From Opisthocomus hoazin (Eukaryota > Chordata > Aves > Opisthocomiformes > Opisthocomidae): a DNA stretch of 64,000 bases. The DNA lies in the NCBI RefSeq assembly GCF_030867145.1, contig NC_134442.1, forward strand, positions 4,231,001-4,295,000, given 5' to 3'. The number at the start of each line of letters is the position of its first letter. The first letter of the stretch is position 1. The notes beneath the pieces are model-generated. The model made no database searches, was not told where the DNA came from, and saw nothing but the letters and a program-made list of their open reading frames with translations. Below are positions 24,200-33,776 of this stretch, one piece after another. Position numbers and translations under genes: made by a program.

Positions 24200-25348
24200 G
24201 CACCGCACAGGACAGTGTGCATTCAGAGTGGGGAATAGTTCCCCTGAAATGATACCTACAGTAGTTCTCAGTGTTTGTTTTCCCATGGCCTTGCTGTCAG
24301 GCAGCTGCTCCAAGCTCCTGGAGAGGCTGTGTTCTATGTAGGGCTTCACAGACAGCCTTGCTCCAGGGTCTGCCAGGATGTAGGCCAAAAGAGAGGCCCA
24401 GCAGGAGGGTGGAGACGTCTTTACAGCAAAACTTACCTAGAAACCTGTGTTGAGCGGCCCGTGACTGAAATGGCCAGTGAGAAAGGGCCAATGGCTGAGC
24501 GGTTACAAAGGCACCTGGGCCACCTTCCTAGTCTGTCTGTGCCACCAAGGGCACAGACCAGTCTCCTCTCTCCTGTACCTGTATACGTTCCAACGCTTCC
24601 ATCAGCCCTGGCTCTGCACCTCAAACCCTTGGGTGTGAGTCTTCCCCCTGCACAGTCAGGCAGCACGAGTTATACATTGATGGTTTTCCCTCCCAGGTAC
24701 TTCTCAGTCCAGAGCAGCTCCCTCCAAGCTCTCCCACCTCCCCTGCCCTCTTTCCACTGACAATGTCCTCTCCCCAGCACAGCCCAGTCTGGGCTGGCCC
24801 CACAGCAGTGCCCACCGCAGGGTGCTCTGGGCAGTCACTCCACAACCTCAGCCCCTCTGAAGAGCACAGCAGCTGCTGGGGCTCAGAGAGGACTCAGCCC
24901 CAGAGATGAAGGACCATGCATAGCAGAAAGAAAAGGAGGCATCCTGTGTCCCCTGATCTCCTCTCCAGGAGATCCTGAGAGCTTTGCAGCCCCTCCATGC
25001 CATTCTGTCTCCCCAGGCCAGCACAAAAGCCCTGGCCATTCCAGTTCTCAAGAACTCTGACTGCTCCAGGCACAGACCAGCCTTCCAAGAGCTGGTGCAG
25101 CTAGAAAGGTGTTTTCATTTCCCATTCATTCCTTGTACCCTGAGGATGGATGTCTGACACAAAAGTTTCTGCAGTTTCATTTATTTCACTTACATACAAG
25201 AAGATACTCCCCATTTGCACAAAGTCTCAGGGTCACACAAGATGGGTGAATTTTCAAGAAGGAGGGGAAGAAAAATTACATAATTCAAAGACAAGAAAAT
25301 CACAAATGGGATGAAAAAATGTAATGCTGGAAAGACAGACCTGGCCTG
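24200..25348 (-). other. Downstream part of OR3 unit
   Basis: This non-coding 3' flank of OR3 is partly homologous to the OR2 3' flank (about 16900-17400). An A-rich tract at 25255-25325 lies close to the OR3 stop. I could not fix a polyadenylation site. Confidence 0.45.
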
Positions 25349-26326
25349 TTATGACCTGCACTGGCAGACATTTGCAGAGGGAAGTAGGAAGTGTATGGCT
25401 TCTGAAAAATGTCTAGTCGTCAGTTTCCTTAGAGCAGCCTTGATCTCCTGGTTCCTTACGCTGTAAATGAGGGGATTCACTGCTGGAGGAACCACCGAAT
25501 ACAAAATAGCCACCACCAGATCCAGGGATGAGGAAGAGAATGAGGGGGGCTTAAGGTAGGCAAACATGGCAGTGCTGATAAACAGGGAGACCACTGCCAA
25601 GTGAGGGAAGCACGTGGAATAGGCTTTGTGCCGTCCCTGCTCAGAGGGGATCCTCAGCACGACCCTGAAGATCTGCACATAGGACAGCACAATGAAAACA
25701 AAACACCCCAAACCTAAAGATAAACTAACCACAAAAAGCCCAGCTTTCCTGAGGTAGGATTCTGAGCAGGAGAGCTTGAGGATCTGGGGGATTTCACAGA
25801 AGAACTGACCCACAGCATTGCCCTTGCAGAGGGGTATGGAAAATGTATTGGCAGTGTGCAGGAGAGCATTGAGCAAAGCACTGCCCCAGGCAGCTGCTGC
25901 CATGTGGACACAAGCTCTGCTGCCCAGAAGGGTCCCGTAGTGCAGGGGTCTGCAGATGGCAATGTAGCGGTCATAGGCCATGATGGTCAGAAGAGAGTAC
26001 TCTGCACCAAAGAAGAAAAATACAAAGAGTACCTGGGCACAGCAACCCCAGTAGGAAATGTCCCTGGTGTCCCAGAAGGAATTGGACATGGATTTGGGGA
26101 GAATGGTGGAGATGGAGCCCAGGTCAATGAGGGAGAGTTTGAGGAGGAAGAAGTACATGGGGGTGTGGAGGCAGTGGTCACAGGCTATGGTGGTGATGAT
26201 GAGGACATTGCTGAGGAGGGCAGCCAGGTAGATGGCCAGGAAGAGCCAGAAGTGCAAGAGCTGCAGCTCCCGTGTGTCTGCAAATGCCAGAAGGAGGAAC
26301 CTAGTGACGAAGCTGCTGTTGGACAT
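25349..26326 (-). CDS. OR3: olfactory receptor, family 14-like, intact
   Basis: This 325-codon odorant receptor frame on the reverse strand starts at the conserved MSNSS position. Motifs are an N-glycosylation site at residue 3 (NSS), N40 in TM1, LHTPMYFF 53-60, D68 in TM2, MAYDRYIAIC 116-125, [13 protein letters not shown] 175-187, SY in TM5 and NPLIYSVRN in TM7. Compared with its paralogues it carries K at residue 63 (usually N), G at 173 (usually D before QFFC), KAYSTC for KAFSTC, and SN for GN at 39-40. The C-terminus is about 14 residues longer than OR2. These changes do not break the frame, but several sit in conserved helices, so function is likely rather than certain. A splice acceptor lies 24 bp upstream. 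It converges with OR2. Confidence 0.92.
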   Translation of the reverse strand: MSNSSFVTRFLLLAFADTRELQLLHFWLFLAIYLAALLSNVLIITTIACDHCLHTPMYFFLLKLSLIDLGSISTILPKSMSNSFWDTRDISYWGCCAQVLFVFFFFGAEYSLLTIMAYDRYIAICRPLHYGTLLGSRACVHMAAAAWGSALLNALLHTANTFSIPLCKGNAVGQFFCEIPQILKLSCSESYLRKAGLFVVSLSLGLGCFVFIVLSYVQIFRVVLRIPSEQGRHKAYSTCFPHLAVVSLFISTAMFAYLKPPSFSSSSLDLVVAILYSVVPPAVNPLIYSVRNQEIKAALRKLTTRHFSEAIHFLLPSANVCQCRS

Positions 26327-26349
26327 TTGCTTCCACTGGCTATGGTGAT

Positions 26350-26365
26350 CTGTTGAAAAGGAAAA
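26350..26365 (-). other. 3' splice acceptor upstream of OR3
   Basis: On the reverse strand 'cattttccttttcaacag' ends at 26350, 24 bp before the OR3 ATG, matching the spacing in OR1, OR2 and OR6. Confidence 0.6.
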
Positions 26366-29300
26366 TGTAGTACTGATTCATGACAGACTTCTCTGAGCAG
26401 AATGTGTTGCTTGTCTCATAGCAACCCCATAGTCAGAGTCAGTATTTTCAGGAAGACCTCTCTTCAGCTCCTTCACCTGGGCTCTGGGTTTTGCTGGCTG
26501 GGGGGGCCGTTGTGAGCAGAAATTCTGTAATGGATTCCCGAGCAGTCCTTCTTGCTGTGCAGGAAGAGAGAACTAGGAACGCAAGGAGATCTTGAATAAA
26601 AGTTACTCGTGATTTACGAAACACCTTTTTGTCACTGTTGTTCCTAATTTGCCCAGCTGCAGAACTGAGCTGAGGGGAATCTGTTCCGTTTATTTGGTTC
26701 CAGTCGCACCTGCCACATTTAGGAGTGGGTCTGGATGGCTGAAATCCCTGACATTTCTAACGCACTCCAAGTGAAATCCTGTGGGTCCTGAGAGGCAGAG
26801 GGACTGTCCCTCAGTGCAGAGTGAGGAGAGCTGCTCTGCCCCTCAGCCCTGTGCTCAGCTGTGCTGGGAGCTGGGAGCTGGAGGAGGAGCACACTCAGGT
26901 GTTCCCCTCAAAAGAAAGTGGATACTGCTGAGAGCAGAGGAATTCAGGTTCAGAGAGCAATTGGGCAGACTCACTGCCTTTTCTCATCTCCCCCCTCCCA
27001 GACTGGGACACCGAGGCACCATTGCATCTGCCCACGTACAGCTGCCCAGCAGCAGTGCCATGGCCTTAGTACCGAGGTGTCTTCTCCATGGAGATCCTGG
27101 GTAGAACAGAGATACTGTGGGAGAGCTGTGCCCTTTGGCAGGGCACCCTGCAGCCCAGCAGGACCCTCCAGGGAAACAGCGGGATGTCCTGAAGTTGTCT
27201 GGAGGGGACTGGGGCACTTGGCTCCCACAGAAACATCTACATTGCAGGACCCAAAGGGTCAGCATCTGAACAGGAGCTGAACCTGTCACCCCCAAACCTC
27301 ACTCCCCACACTGACTCAGCAAATCAAGCTGTGAGACCAAGGGCAGCCCAGGCAAGAGGGGATGGCAGTGAGATGTCACAATGGGCTTGCCAAGGGAGAA
27401 GGGATATACAAAGACAGATGGAAATCAGGAGCTTTTCCTTTTCTGACCTCTGGTTTCTGAGAGGAGTGGCTGAGTGGAAGGTGTCTGTGCCGCAGGGACA
27501 GCAGGGACGTTCCCCCATCCCCCTCCCCAGTGTTTCTGGCAGCAGCTCCCTCTCACTCCCTGCCTGTGTCTCTGCTCCTTGGAGCTGCTCCTGGCAGGAG
27601 CCGTCTCCCTGGCCCCAGCTCAACTCCCTGTCAGTGCTCACAAACCCCGTCCCACTCGCTGTGTGCTCATCTCTGCCCTGCCAACACCTCCCAGGGGCAG
27701 GGCACTGCCCAGGGACATCTCTGTGCGAGCAGGGGCTGAAAACCAGATCACAGAAACCTGATGTGGCTGGAAAGAGGAAGATGTCACTGAGGTGGATGGA
27801 GGCAGTTGGGTACAGTGCTTTGAGGTGCTTCTCCCTGAGTTACCGGTCTCTCAGTGTAAGACACTAGGCATCTCAAAGCACATTCTTCAGCAGAAATGAG
27901 AACTTTTGTCTCCAGTATCAAACCCAGACAACCAGACAAAGAGTCAGGAAAGGTCCTTGTTTTTCCAGGAGCCACTAAAATGATGTGCTTCTTGAGAAGT
28001 CCCCTTAGAAAGACATGAGGTAGAGCTGAAGCTGTGAGAAGCCCTGACCCATGCAGCACTCTTCAAAGCAAAAAGACCCTGCCCTGCTATGGGACACTCC
28101 TTCAACCCAGAACTTCTCCCCTCAACACCATGGGGAGCTTCTTAGACAGTCTGAACACTGATCCTGGCAGGCAGCAGAGATCCTTCCGTAGAACGCAGCC
28201 TCCTGGATTGCAGGGACCCTGCTCTGAAGGACAATCCTGGGGACCTCTGGCTGCACACCTGCCTTCCTAATCCTGCAGACAAGCCTGGGAGAAGAGAGTT
28301 GCCTTGCCCTGTCCCTCTGATGCACCAGAAGCAGTCCCTTCTCTGAAGCACATCCTTCTGCATCAAACCAGAATAACCAGGAGAGCCATCCTGACAGCTC
28401 CTATCAGCCATGGCATGTGCCATGCCTAGGAAACCCTTCCAAGACACTCATCTGCATTTCCCTGTAGCCACAGACTTACCATATCATGGGTTCTGATGAA
28501 TTCCCTGCCACTGAGCTCTCAGCATCCTCCCACCCCACACTGCCTTTAACCTCTCTCTGCCTCGCTCCTCTCCCCTCGCTGCCTGCAGGCAGGGTCCTCA
28601 GCCCTGCTGTGCTTGGCAGAGGAGCTGCTCCTGGGCACAGCTGTCTTTGCAGTGCTTCTTGGTTGCCATGATCTCCCTCCTTCCCAGGAGCCCAGCCCAG
28701 CTCAGCAGCACAGGACCAGCCCAAGGCAGCACTTTCTCTACCCTCTCTGGGCCTCCTCCAGTTGTCCCTGGGGCTCCAGGACAACTTGCTGTGAAACAGG
28801 CTGAAGTAATCACTGAAGTTTCCTCCATCACATCAGGAGGCAAACTTCTTTGCAGCAAATCTTTTGTCCAACTGGTGACAAAGTTAATCCAAGAGTCACC
28901 TCTTCCTGTCCCACTATGAGACAGGATACCCAGACTGTGAAAGGCAGGAATATCCTGGACCTATGCAAACAACAGGTGACATTTGAGAGACCAGAGATGG
29001 TCCAGGAGATGTGCAGGTAACTATAAGCTCTGATCGAGCCATAAAGAGGGACAGGGAAATGTCTATGGTCATCATTCTGGAGACTGGTAGAGCCTGCCTT
29101 GAGCCACCTGCAGTGACAGCAGATGCCCACATCTAGGGCAACGAAGCCTGTTCCTGCTCGTTATGTTCAGGGCAGCCTGGAGAGGAATTCCTCTGAGCAA
29201 ATGCAGTCATTGCCATCTGCAGAGCTGGGTCTCTCTCTCTTCTCCACCAGCTGTATTTACCAGATCTCCATTGGCAGCTCTGGCAGGTTTCCCACAGACA

Positions 29301-29900
29301 CCCCTACAAGGCCTGACCTAACTCAGGGAGCTGCTCATTTTGAAGGTGAACTACACCCTGTGATGCTACCTGAGGTACCAGGGCTCTCCAGCACAACCGC
29401 ATGCAGCCAGCAAGGACAGCACAAGGCTTGCAGGAACACCATCCCCATTCAAAGCAGCCATGTAACAGGCCCCAAGAGAATCTCAGGCATGTTCAGTGCT
29501 TTTGTTCTTTCTTGCCATGAGGCAAGTCCTGTCCCACCTCTATCCAGTAGATGTAGGCGATGCTTCTCCCACATCGACAATGTGGGACATCTCCCACATC
29601 GACAATCTCCCACATTTGATGATGCAATCAAGGAAGAGATCAATGATTTTCACAGTGTTCTTGGATCACGGCATGTCCATAACCAAGGACATTATTGAAA
29701 GAACCCTGTCCTTCCTGGGGATCAGCTTTAACTTCACCTTAAGCCCTCCTGAGCTGCAGGGGTACCAGGGACAGCAAAGCCCTGTCCTGCCAGGGAGTCC
29801 AGCTCTGCGTACCTCTGGTTCTGAGGGTTCATCAGGTTATTCATTCATTAGGGAGTCCTCATTTCCTCTTTATGTTGCCATTTTCCCTCCAAACTAGCAT
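26366..29900 (-). other. Upstream part of OR3 unit
   Basis: This non-coding stretch is homologous to the upstream stretches of the other units. Block 27480-27760 matches 57830-58060, 28020-28380 matches 35480-35790, 28490-28830 matches 35900-36250, and 28840-29470 matches 36260-37080 more loosely. Open frames up to 191 codons occur but none is conserved in frame between units, so they are probably chance. A small hairpin lies at 29568-29586. Confidence 0.6.
29568..29586. repeat. Small perfect hairpin with adjacent direct repeat
   Basis: CCCACAT and ATGTGGG are separated by CGACA, giving a 7-bp perfect stem. The string 'ctcccacatcgacaat' occurs twice (29565-29580 and 29591-29606). It probably arose by local duplication; function unknown. 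Confidence 0.6.
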
Positions 29901-30099
29901 GCTCTGAAGCAAAGCTTTTGCTTGCATGGGACCTTGGGCACTCGGGAACATCTTTCTTTGTTTCATGTCTGAGCCTGGCCCTGGTGCCATGGCTGAAGTC
30001 CAGAAAATCTGTGCTCTGACATAAAGAATCTGTAGTCAGGGAGAGGAAGGGGCCTAAATCTTATTTAGCCAGCCTGAGGAAGTCTTGTGGTCAAAGGCC

Positions 30100-30480
30100 T
30101 CACATATTAGCGGGGACTTTAATGACCCTGTGTATTGGGTTTCCATGGTAAGGCTTTGGTGGCAGTGAGGGGGGCTGCAGCAGTGGTTTAGGTGAGAAGA
30201 GATCAAGAGTTGACTCCGTTTTGAAGAGACCAGGTTTCAGCTGTGTCTGAAATGGACCAGCCACTGCCCAAAACTGAGCCAATACACAATTGTGGTGGCC
30301 CTTCTCTGCTGACCTATTGGAGAAAAGACAAAAGAGAGTGGGCAGCAGCTGTAAAAGAAATGAATGAGAGAAGCAACCCTGCAGACACCAAGGTGAGCGA
30401 AGAAGGAGATGGAATGAGAGAGAGATTTGGTGGGCAGCTGGCGGCAAAGAGTCATCTGACTACCATGACATTCACTGGAC
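30100..30480 (+). mobile_element. Fragment of the long avian LTR (proximal part)
   Basis: The segment has a 'ggtggcagtgaggggggctg' start, an 'aaaactgagccaatacaca' CAAT-like stretch near 30270, and 'gcaaccctgcagacaccaagg' near 30375-30395. I recognise this order from the first half of the same long avian LTR whose later part is at 20060-20620. The assignment is by pattern memory and needs a library search. Bases 30480-31230 after it hold nothing I recognise. Confidence 0.4.
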
Positions 30481-31229
30481 AGCGGAGTGCAAATTATCCT
30501 TTAGGTGTCTGGAGGTTCTTTGCATCAGCTGTTTAGCACAGATGGACCAACAAACTTGATGCTCACCAGGATCTGAAAACCTGTGTCATCCTGGTCAGCC
30601 TTGGCTCCAGTAGCAAAGCCATAGTGGAGTCTCAGCTCCCAAAGGGAGTGTGGAAGGAGAGCAGCAGAGTGCAGACACCAGGTCTCAGGGTGTCAGACGT
30701 TTGCGAAGGCCGGGAACTTCCAATGGGCAGTGTCACTCAAGGGCAGCAGAATTCAGTGCAACTGCTTCTCAAGGACAGCATCCTCTGTGCCCATAAAGTG
30801 TCTGTGCTGATACTCCAGCAACCAAGAGGACCTCACAGGACACCAGCTTGGCTAAACAAGCAACTTCTTGGGAAGCTCCATGGAAAAAGGCTGACAGAGA
30901 GGTTGTGGACAGAGGATCTCACTTCCAAGGAGGAATTTAGAAATAGGGAGGGTTTTAGGAAGGCCAAATCTCCCCAGGAGGTAATACTTGCAAGGGGGTC
31001 CAAGGGCATCAGGATAAGCTGTTAGTACTGAAGGTACAGCTCAAGAATAAGTAACAAAAATAATGTGTGGCCACTGCTGAACTTGGTGAGAGAAGGTACA
31101 GATCACTGTGAGGTACTCTGTCCTCTTCCCCTCTGTTTTCACCCACAAAGTCTGCCAGGCCTTGGTGCCTTGAAGCAGGACTCTGCAGAAGAAAAACCAG
31201 CAGAGCATGTAGATCATTTCTGAACTTTC

Positions 31230-31400
31230 TCAACTTTCCCTTCAGCACTTTCTTAACCCCTTCTGGGCCCTGACAGGTATCCCTGGAGTTCCAGGGGAAG
31301 CTGCTGTGAAACAACCTGAAGGAACCTCTGATGTTCCCTCGCTTAGCTGGGGAGAGAAAGATTTAGGTCCAGCAGTAGCATTTACCTCATCAGAGACAGA
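31230..31400 (-). repeat. Orphan copy of the OR-unit upstream module
   Basis: The stretch 'tgctgtgaaacaacctgaagg' followed by 'ctctgatgttccctcgcttagctggggaga' matches 36205-36255 (OR4 unit) and 59215-59270 (OR6 unit) in the same orientation. No receptor lies in the expected place before the OR3 unit begins, so it marks a deleted or partial unit. Confidence 0.55.
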
Positions 31401-31511
31401 TTTAGGTCCAAGGGACAATGTTCAGTGTGATGGGATTTTTTCCCAAGGAACCATCACTCGCGGTGTAGCCCTGCTTTCCTGGAAATGGCTAGATATCAGC
31501 CTGCCGATGGG

Positions 31512-31710
31512 AAGTAGTGGATAGATTGCTTATTTTCCTTTGCTTTTTTTCCTTTTCCACACAGCATTTGCTTTCCCGGTCAAACTGTCTTTATCTCCAC
31601 CCATGAGTTGTCTCACTTTTACTTTTCTCATCATCTCTCCCATCCCAACAGGGGGAGTGAGCGAGCAGCTGTGTGGTGCTCAGCTGCCTAGCAGGGGTTA
31701 AACCACAACA
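31512..31710 (+). mobile_element. 3' end of an avian ERV LTR
   Basis: This fragment ends with 'ggggttaaaccacaaca' at 31710, a typical avian LTR terminus in CA. It includes 'tttatctccacccatgag' (31591 on) and a 'gggggagtgagcgagcag' stretch. The same terminus appears reversed at 62343. OR4-unit downstream homology begins immediately after it at 31711. Confidence 0.65.
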
Positions 31711-32828
31711 TTTATTAAACTCTGCTCCTGGCTATCTGCTGTGTGAGTAGGCTCACTGATGTGTGTGTGTTTGGGCATCAATGCACGTACCTGCTTTGCT
31801 GGTCAATTCTAAGTAGGGCTACCAAGAAGGTGGATGACAGCAGGATCTGGAGAGGCAGAGGTTTGGAACTGCCAGTTGGGTAACATCTCTGAGACTGGTC
31901 AGACCCATAGCCCAGGCCCACACTGCAGGGACCACAGGGGGGTGTGAGCCTGCGAGTAAGTTCTGCTGGGAAGGTACAGAGCACTGGTGTAACCTTCCCA
32001 TCAGATCAGCCTGCGAGGGAGAACAGCATGAGGCCGGTTGTGTTGCTCATGGTTGTGTAAATGCTGCTGTTGGTGGGGTGGCTATAAAGGCACTGTCGCC
32101 TGTTGGAGTTGCTCTGTGTCAGGTTGGCTGTGTCCATCTTTGTCTCCTTGCAGATACCTGGAATGAGTGCTTTACCTTTGGTTGACTCCAACTTGGGTTG
32201 CTCTCTCACTTGGTGAGGCACCAGTCAGTGACCAGCCCAGGCACATATGGCCCATGCATATCTCATGGGCTCTCCAGGCAGCTCCAGATTCCCCTCCTGG
32301 AGGATATCCTCTGCCCTATCACATCTGGGACACTGTACTATGGTAGTATCTCACGGACCGTCCGCCATCTACACTGTCAATAGAAACAACAGAAGTGTCC
32401 TAAATCCAACCCTTGTTCTCGAACAGCTGCCAATGTGAAAATGAACTTTCTGCTGAGGTCCTTTTGGGGATGAAATTCCTGAGCCTGACATCAGCATTGG
32501 AAGAACAGCCAAACATTCAACAACTTCACAGGACAGATGCCATTTTGTTAGAGAGATACTAAGAGAGAGTCAACTGTGAAATAGTGTTTGAAAAAAATTT
32601 ATACAAGTTTAAGGTGTTTAAATAAAAATTTATACAGTGTCCTCTTCTCAGGAGAGTGAACTGAATACAAGCAACTATGAAGGAACATAATAACCTTAAA
32701 TAACAACACAGGTATTGCTATCAAAAAAGAATTATAACACAACAAATAGCGCACAGACCTGCATTTGAATACACTAGATGTCATTTCTAGAGAGTGATGA
32801 CAGATTTATCAGCATTGACAAATATCCA
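31711..32828 (-). other. Downstream part of OR4 unit
   Basis: This non-coding 3' flank is homologous to 55140-56020 downstream of OR6 and 2640-3520 downstream of OR1 (for example 'aactctgctcctggctatctgctgtgtgag'). It is more diverged than the pair of units 1 and 6. Bases 32560-32800 are AT-rich. No gene was recognised. Confidence 0.6.
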
Positions 32829-33741
32829 TTAAATGAATTTTCTAATGGACCCTTTGAGCTCCTGGTTCCTCATGCTGTAGATGAGGGGGTTCACTGCTGG
32901 AGGAACCACTGAGTACAAAACTGCCACCACCAGATCCAACGATGGGGAGGAGATGGAGGGAGGCTTCAGGCAGGCAAATATGCAAGTACCGATAAAAAGA
33001 GAAGAGCACGACCAGGTGAGGGAGGCACGTGGAAAAGGCTTTGTGCTGTCCCTGCTCAGAGGGGATCCTCAGCACGGCCCTGAAGATCTGCACATAGGAC
33101 AGCACAATGAAAATAAAATAAGCACAAACTAAAAAGGAACTAACCATGAGAAGCCAGACTTCCCTAAGGTAGGAGTGTGAGCAGGAGAGTTTGAGGATCT
33201 GTGGAAGTTCACAGAAGAACTGATCCACAGCATTGCCCTTGCAGAGGGGTATGGGAAATGCATTGGCAGTGTGCAGCACAGCATGGAGAAAGCCATTGCC
33301 CCAGGCAGCTGCCGCCATGCAGAGACAAGCTCTGCTGCCCAGGAGGGTCCCGTAGCTCAGGGGTCTGCAGATGGCAACATAGCGGTCATAGGCCATGATG
33401 GTCAGAAGAGTACACTCTGCTCCAAGGAAGAAGAAAAAAAAAAAAACCTGGGTAGCACATACTGCATAGGAGATGTCCCTGCTGTCCCAGAGGGAATTGG
33501 CCATGGCTTTGGGGATAGTGGTGGAGATGAAGCCCAGGTCGATGAGGGAGAGGTTGAGGAGGAAGAAGTACATGGGGGTGTGGAGGCGGTGGACACAGGC
33601 TATGGCTGTGATGATGAGGCCGTTGCTGAGGAGGGCAGACAGGTAGATGGCCAGGAAGAGCCAGAAGGTCAAGAGCTGCATCTCTCGCCTGTCTGAGAAC
33701 ACCAGGAGGAGGAACTGTGTGGCGGAGCTGCTGTTAGACAT
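32829..33741 (-). pseudogene. OR4: olfactory receptor with a single frameshift near TM6
   Basis: The frame is open from the conserved MSNSS start (33741) through TM1-TM5 and [46 protein letters not shown] and SY are all present. A 1-nt insertion near 33003-33015, relative to OR3 and OR6, shifts the frame just after the PHL of TM6. The product would run to a stop at 32842 with an unrelated tail, losing the NPLIY helix. The original frame can be followed to a TAA at 32829-32831, with YSMRNQE still readable. A 13-A run at 33434-33446 encodes the poly-Phe stretch in TM3 and is a further slippage risk. A sequencing error or a segregating allele is possible; otherwise it is a young pseudogene. Confidence 0.85.
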
Positions 33742-33759
33742 GCATTTGGGCATGGGTGA

Positions 33760-33776
33760 CTGTTGAAGAAGGAAAG
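33760..33776 (-). other. 3' splice acceptor upstream of OR4
   Basis: On the reverse strand 'ctttccttcttcaacag' ends at 33760, 19 bp before the OR4 ATG, slightly closer than in the other units. Confidence 0.55.

Noticed and set aside
25856-26356. Acidic, glycine/glutamate-rich frame antisense to OR3 (similar ones antisense to OR4, OR5 and OR6)
   Set aside because: It is an antisense reflection of receptor codon use, present at every receptor locus, with no independent start or domain.
29123-29698. 191-codon frame upstream of OR3
   Set aside because: It has no conserved frame in the matching region of the OR4 and OR6 units, and no domain.
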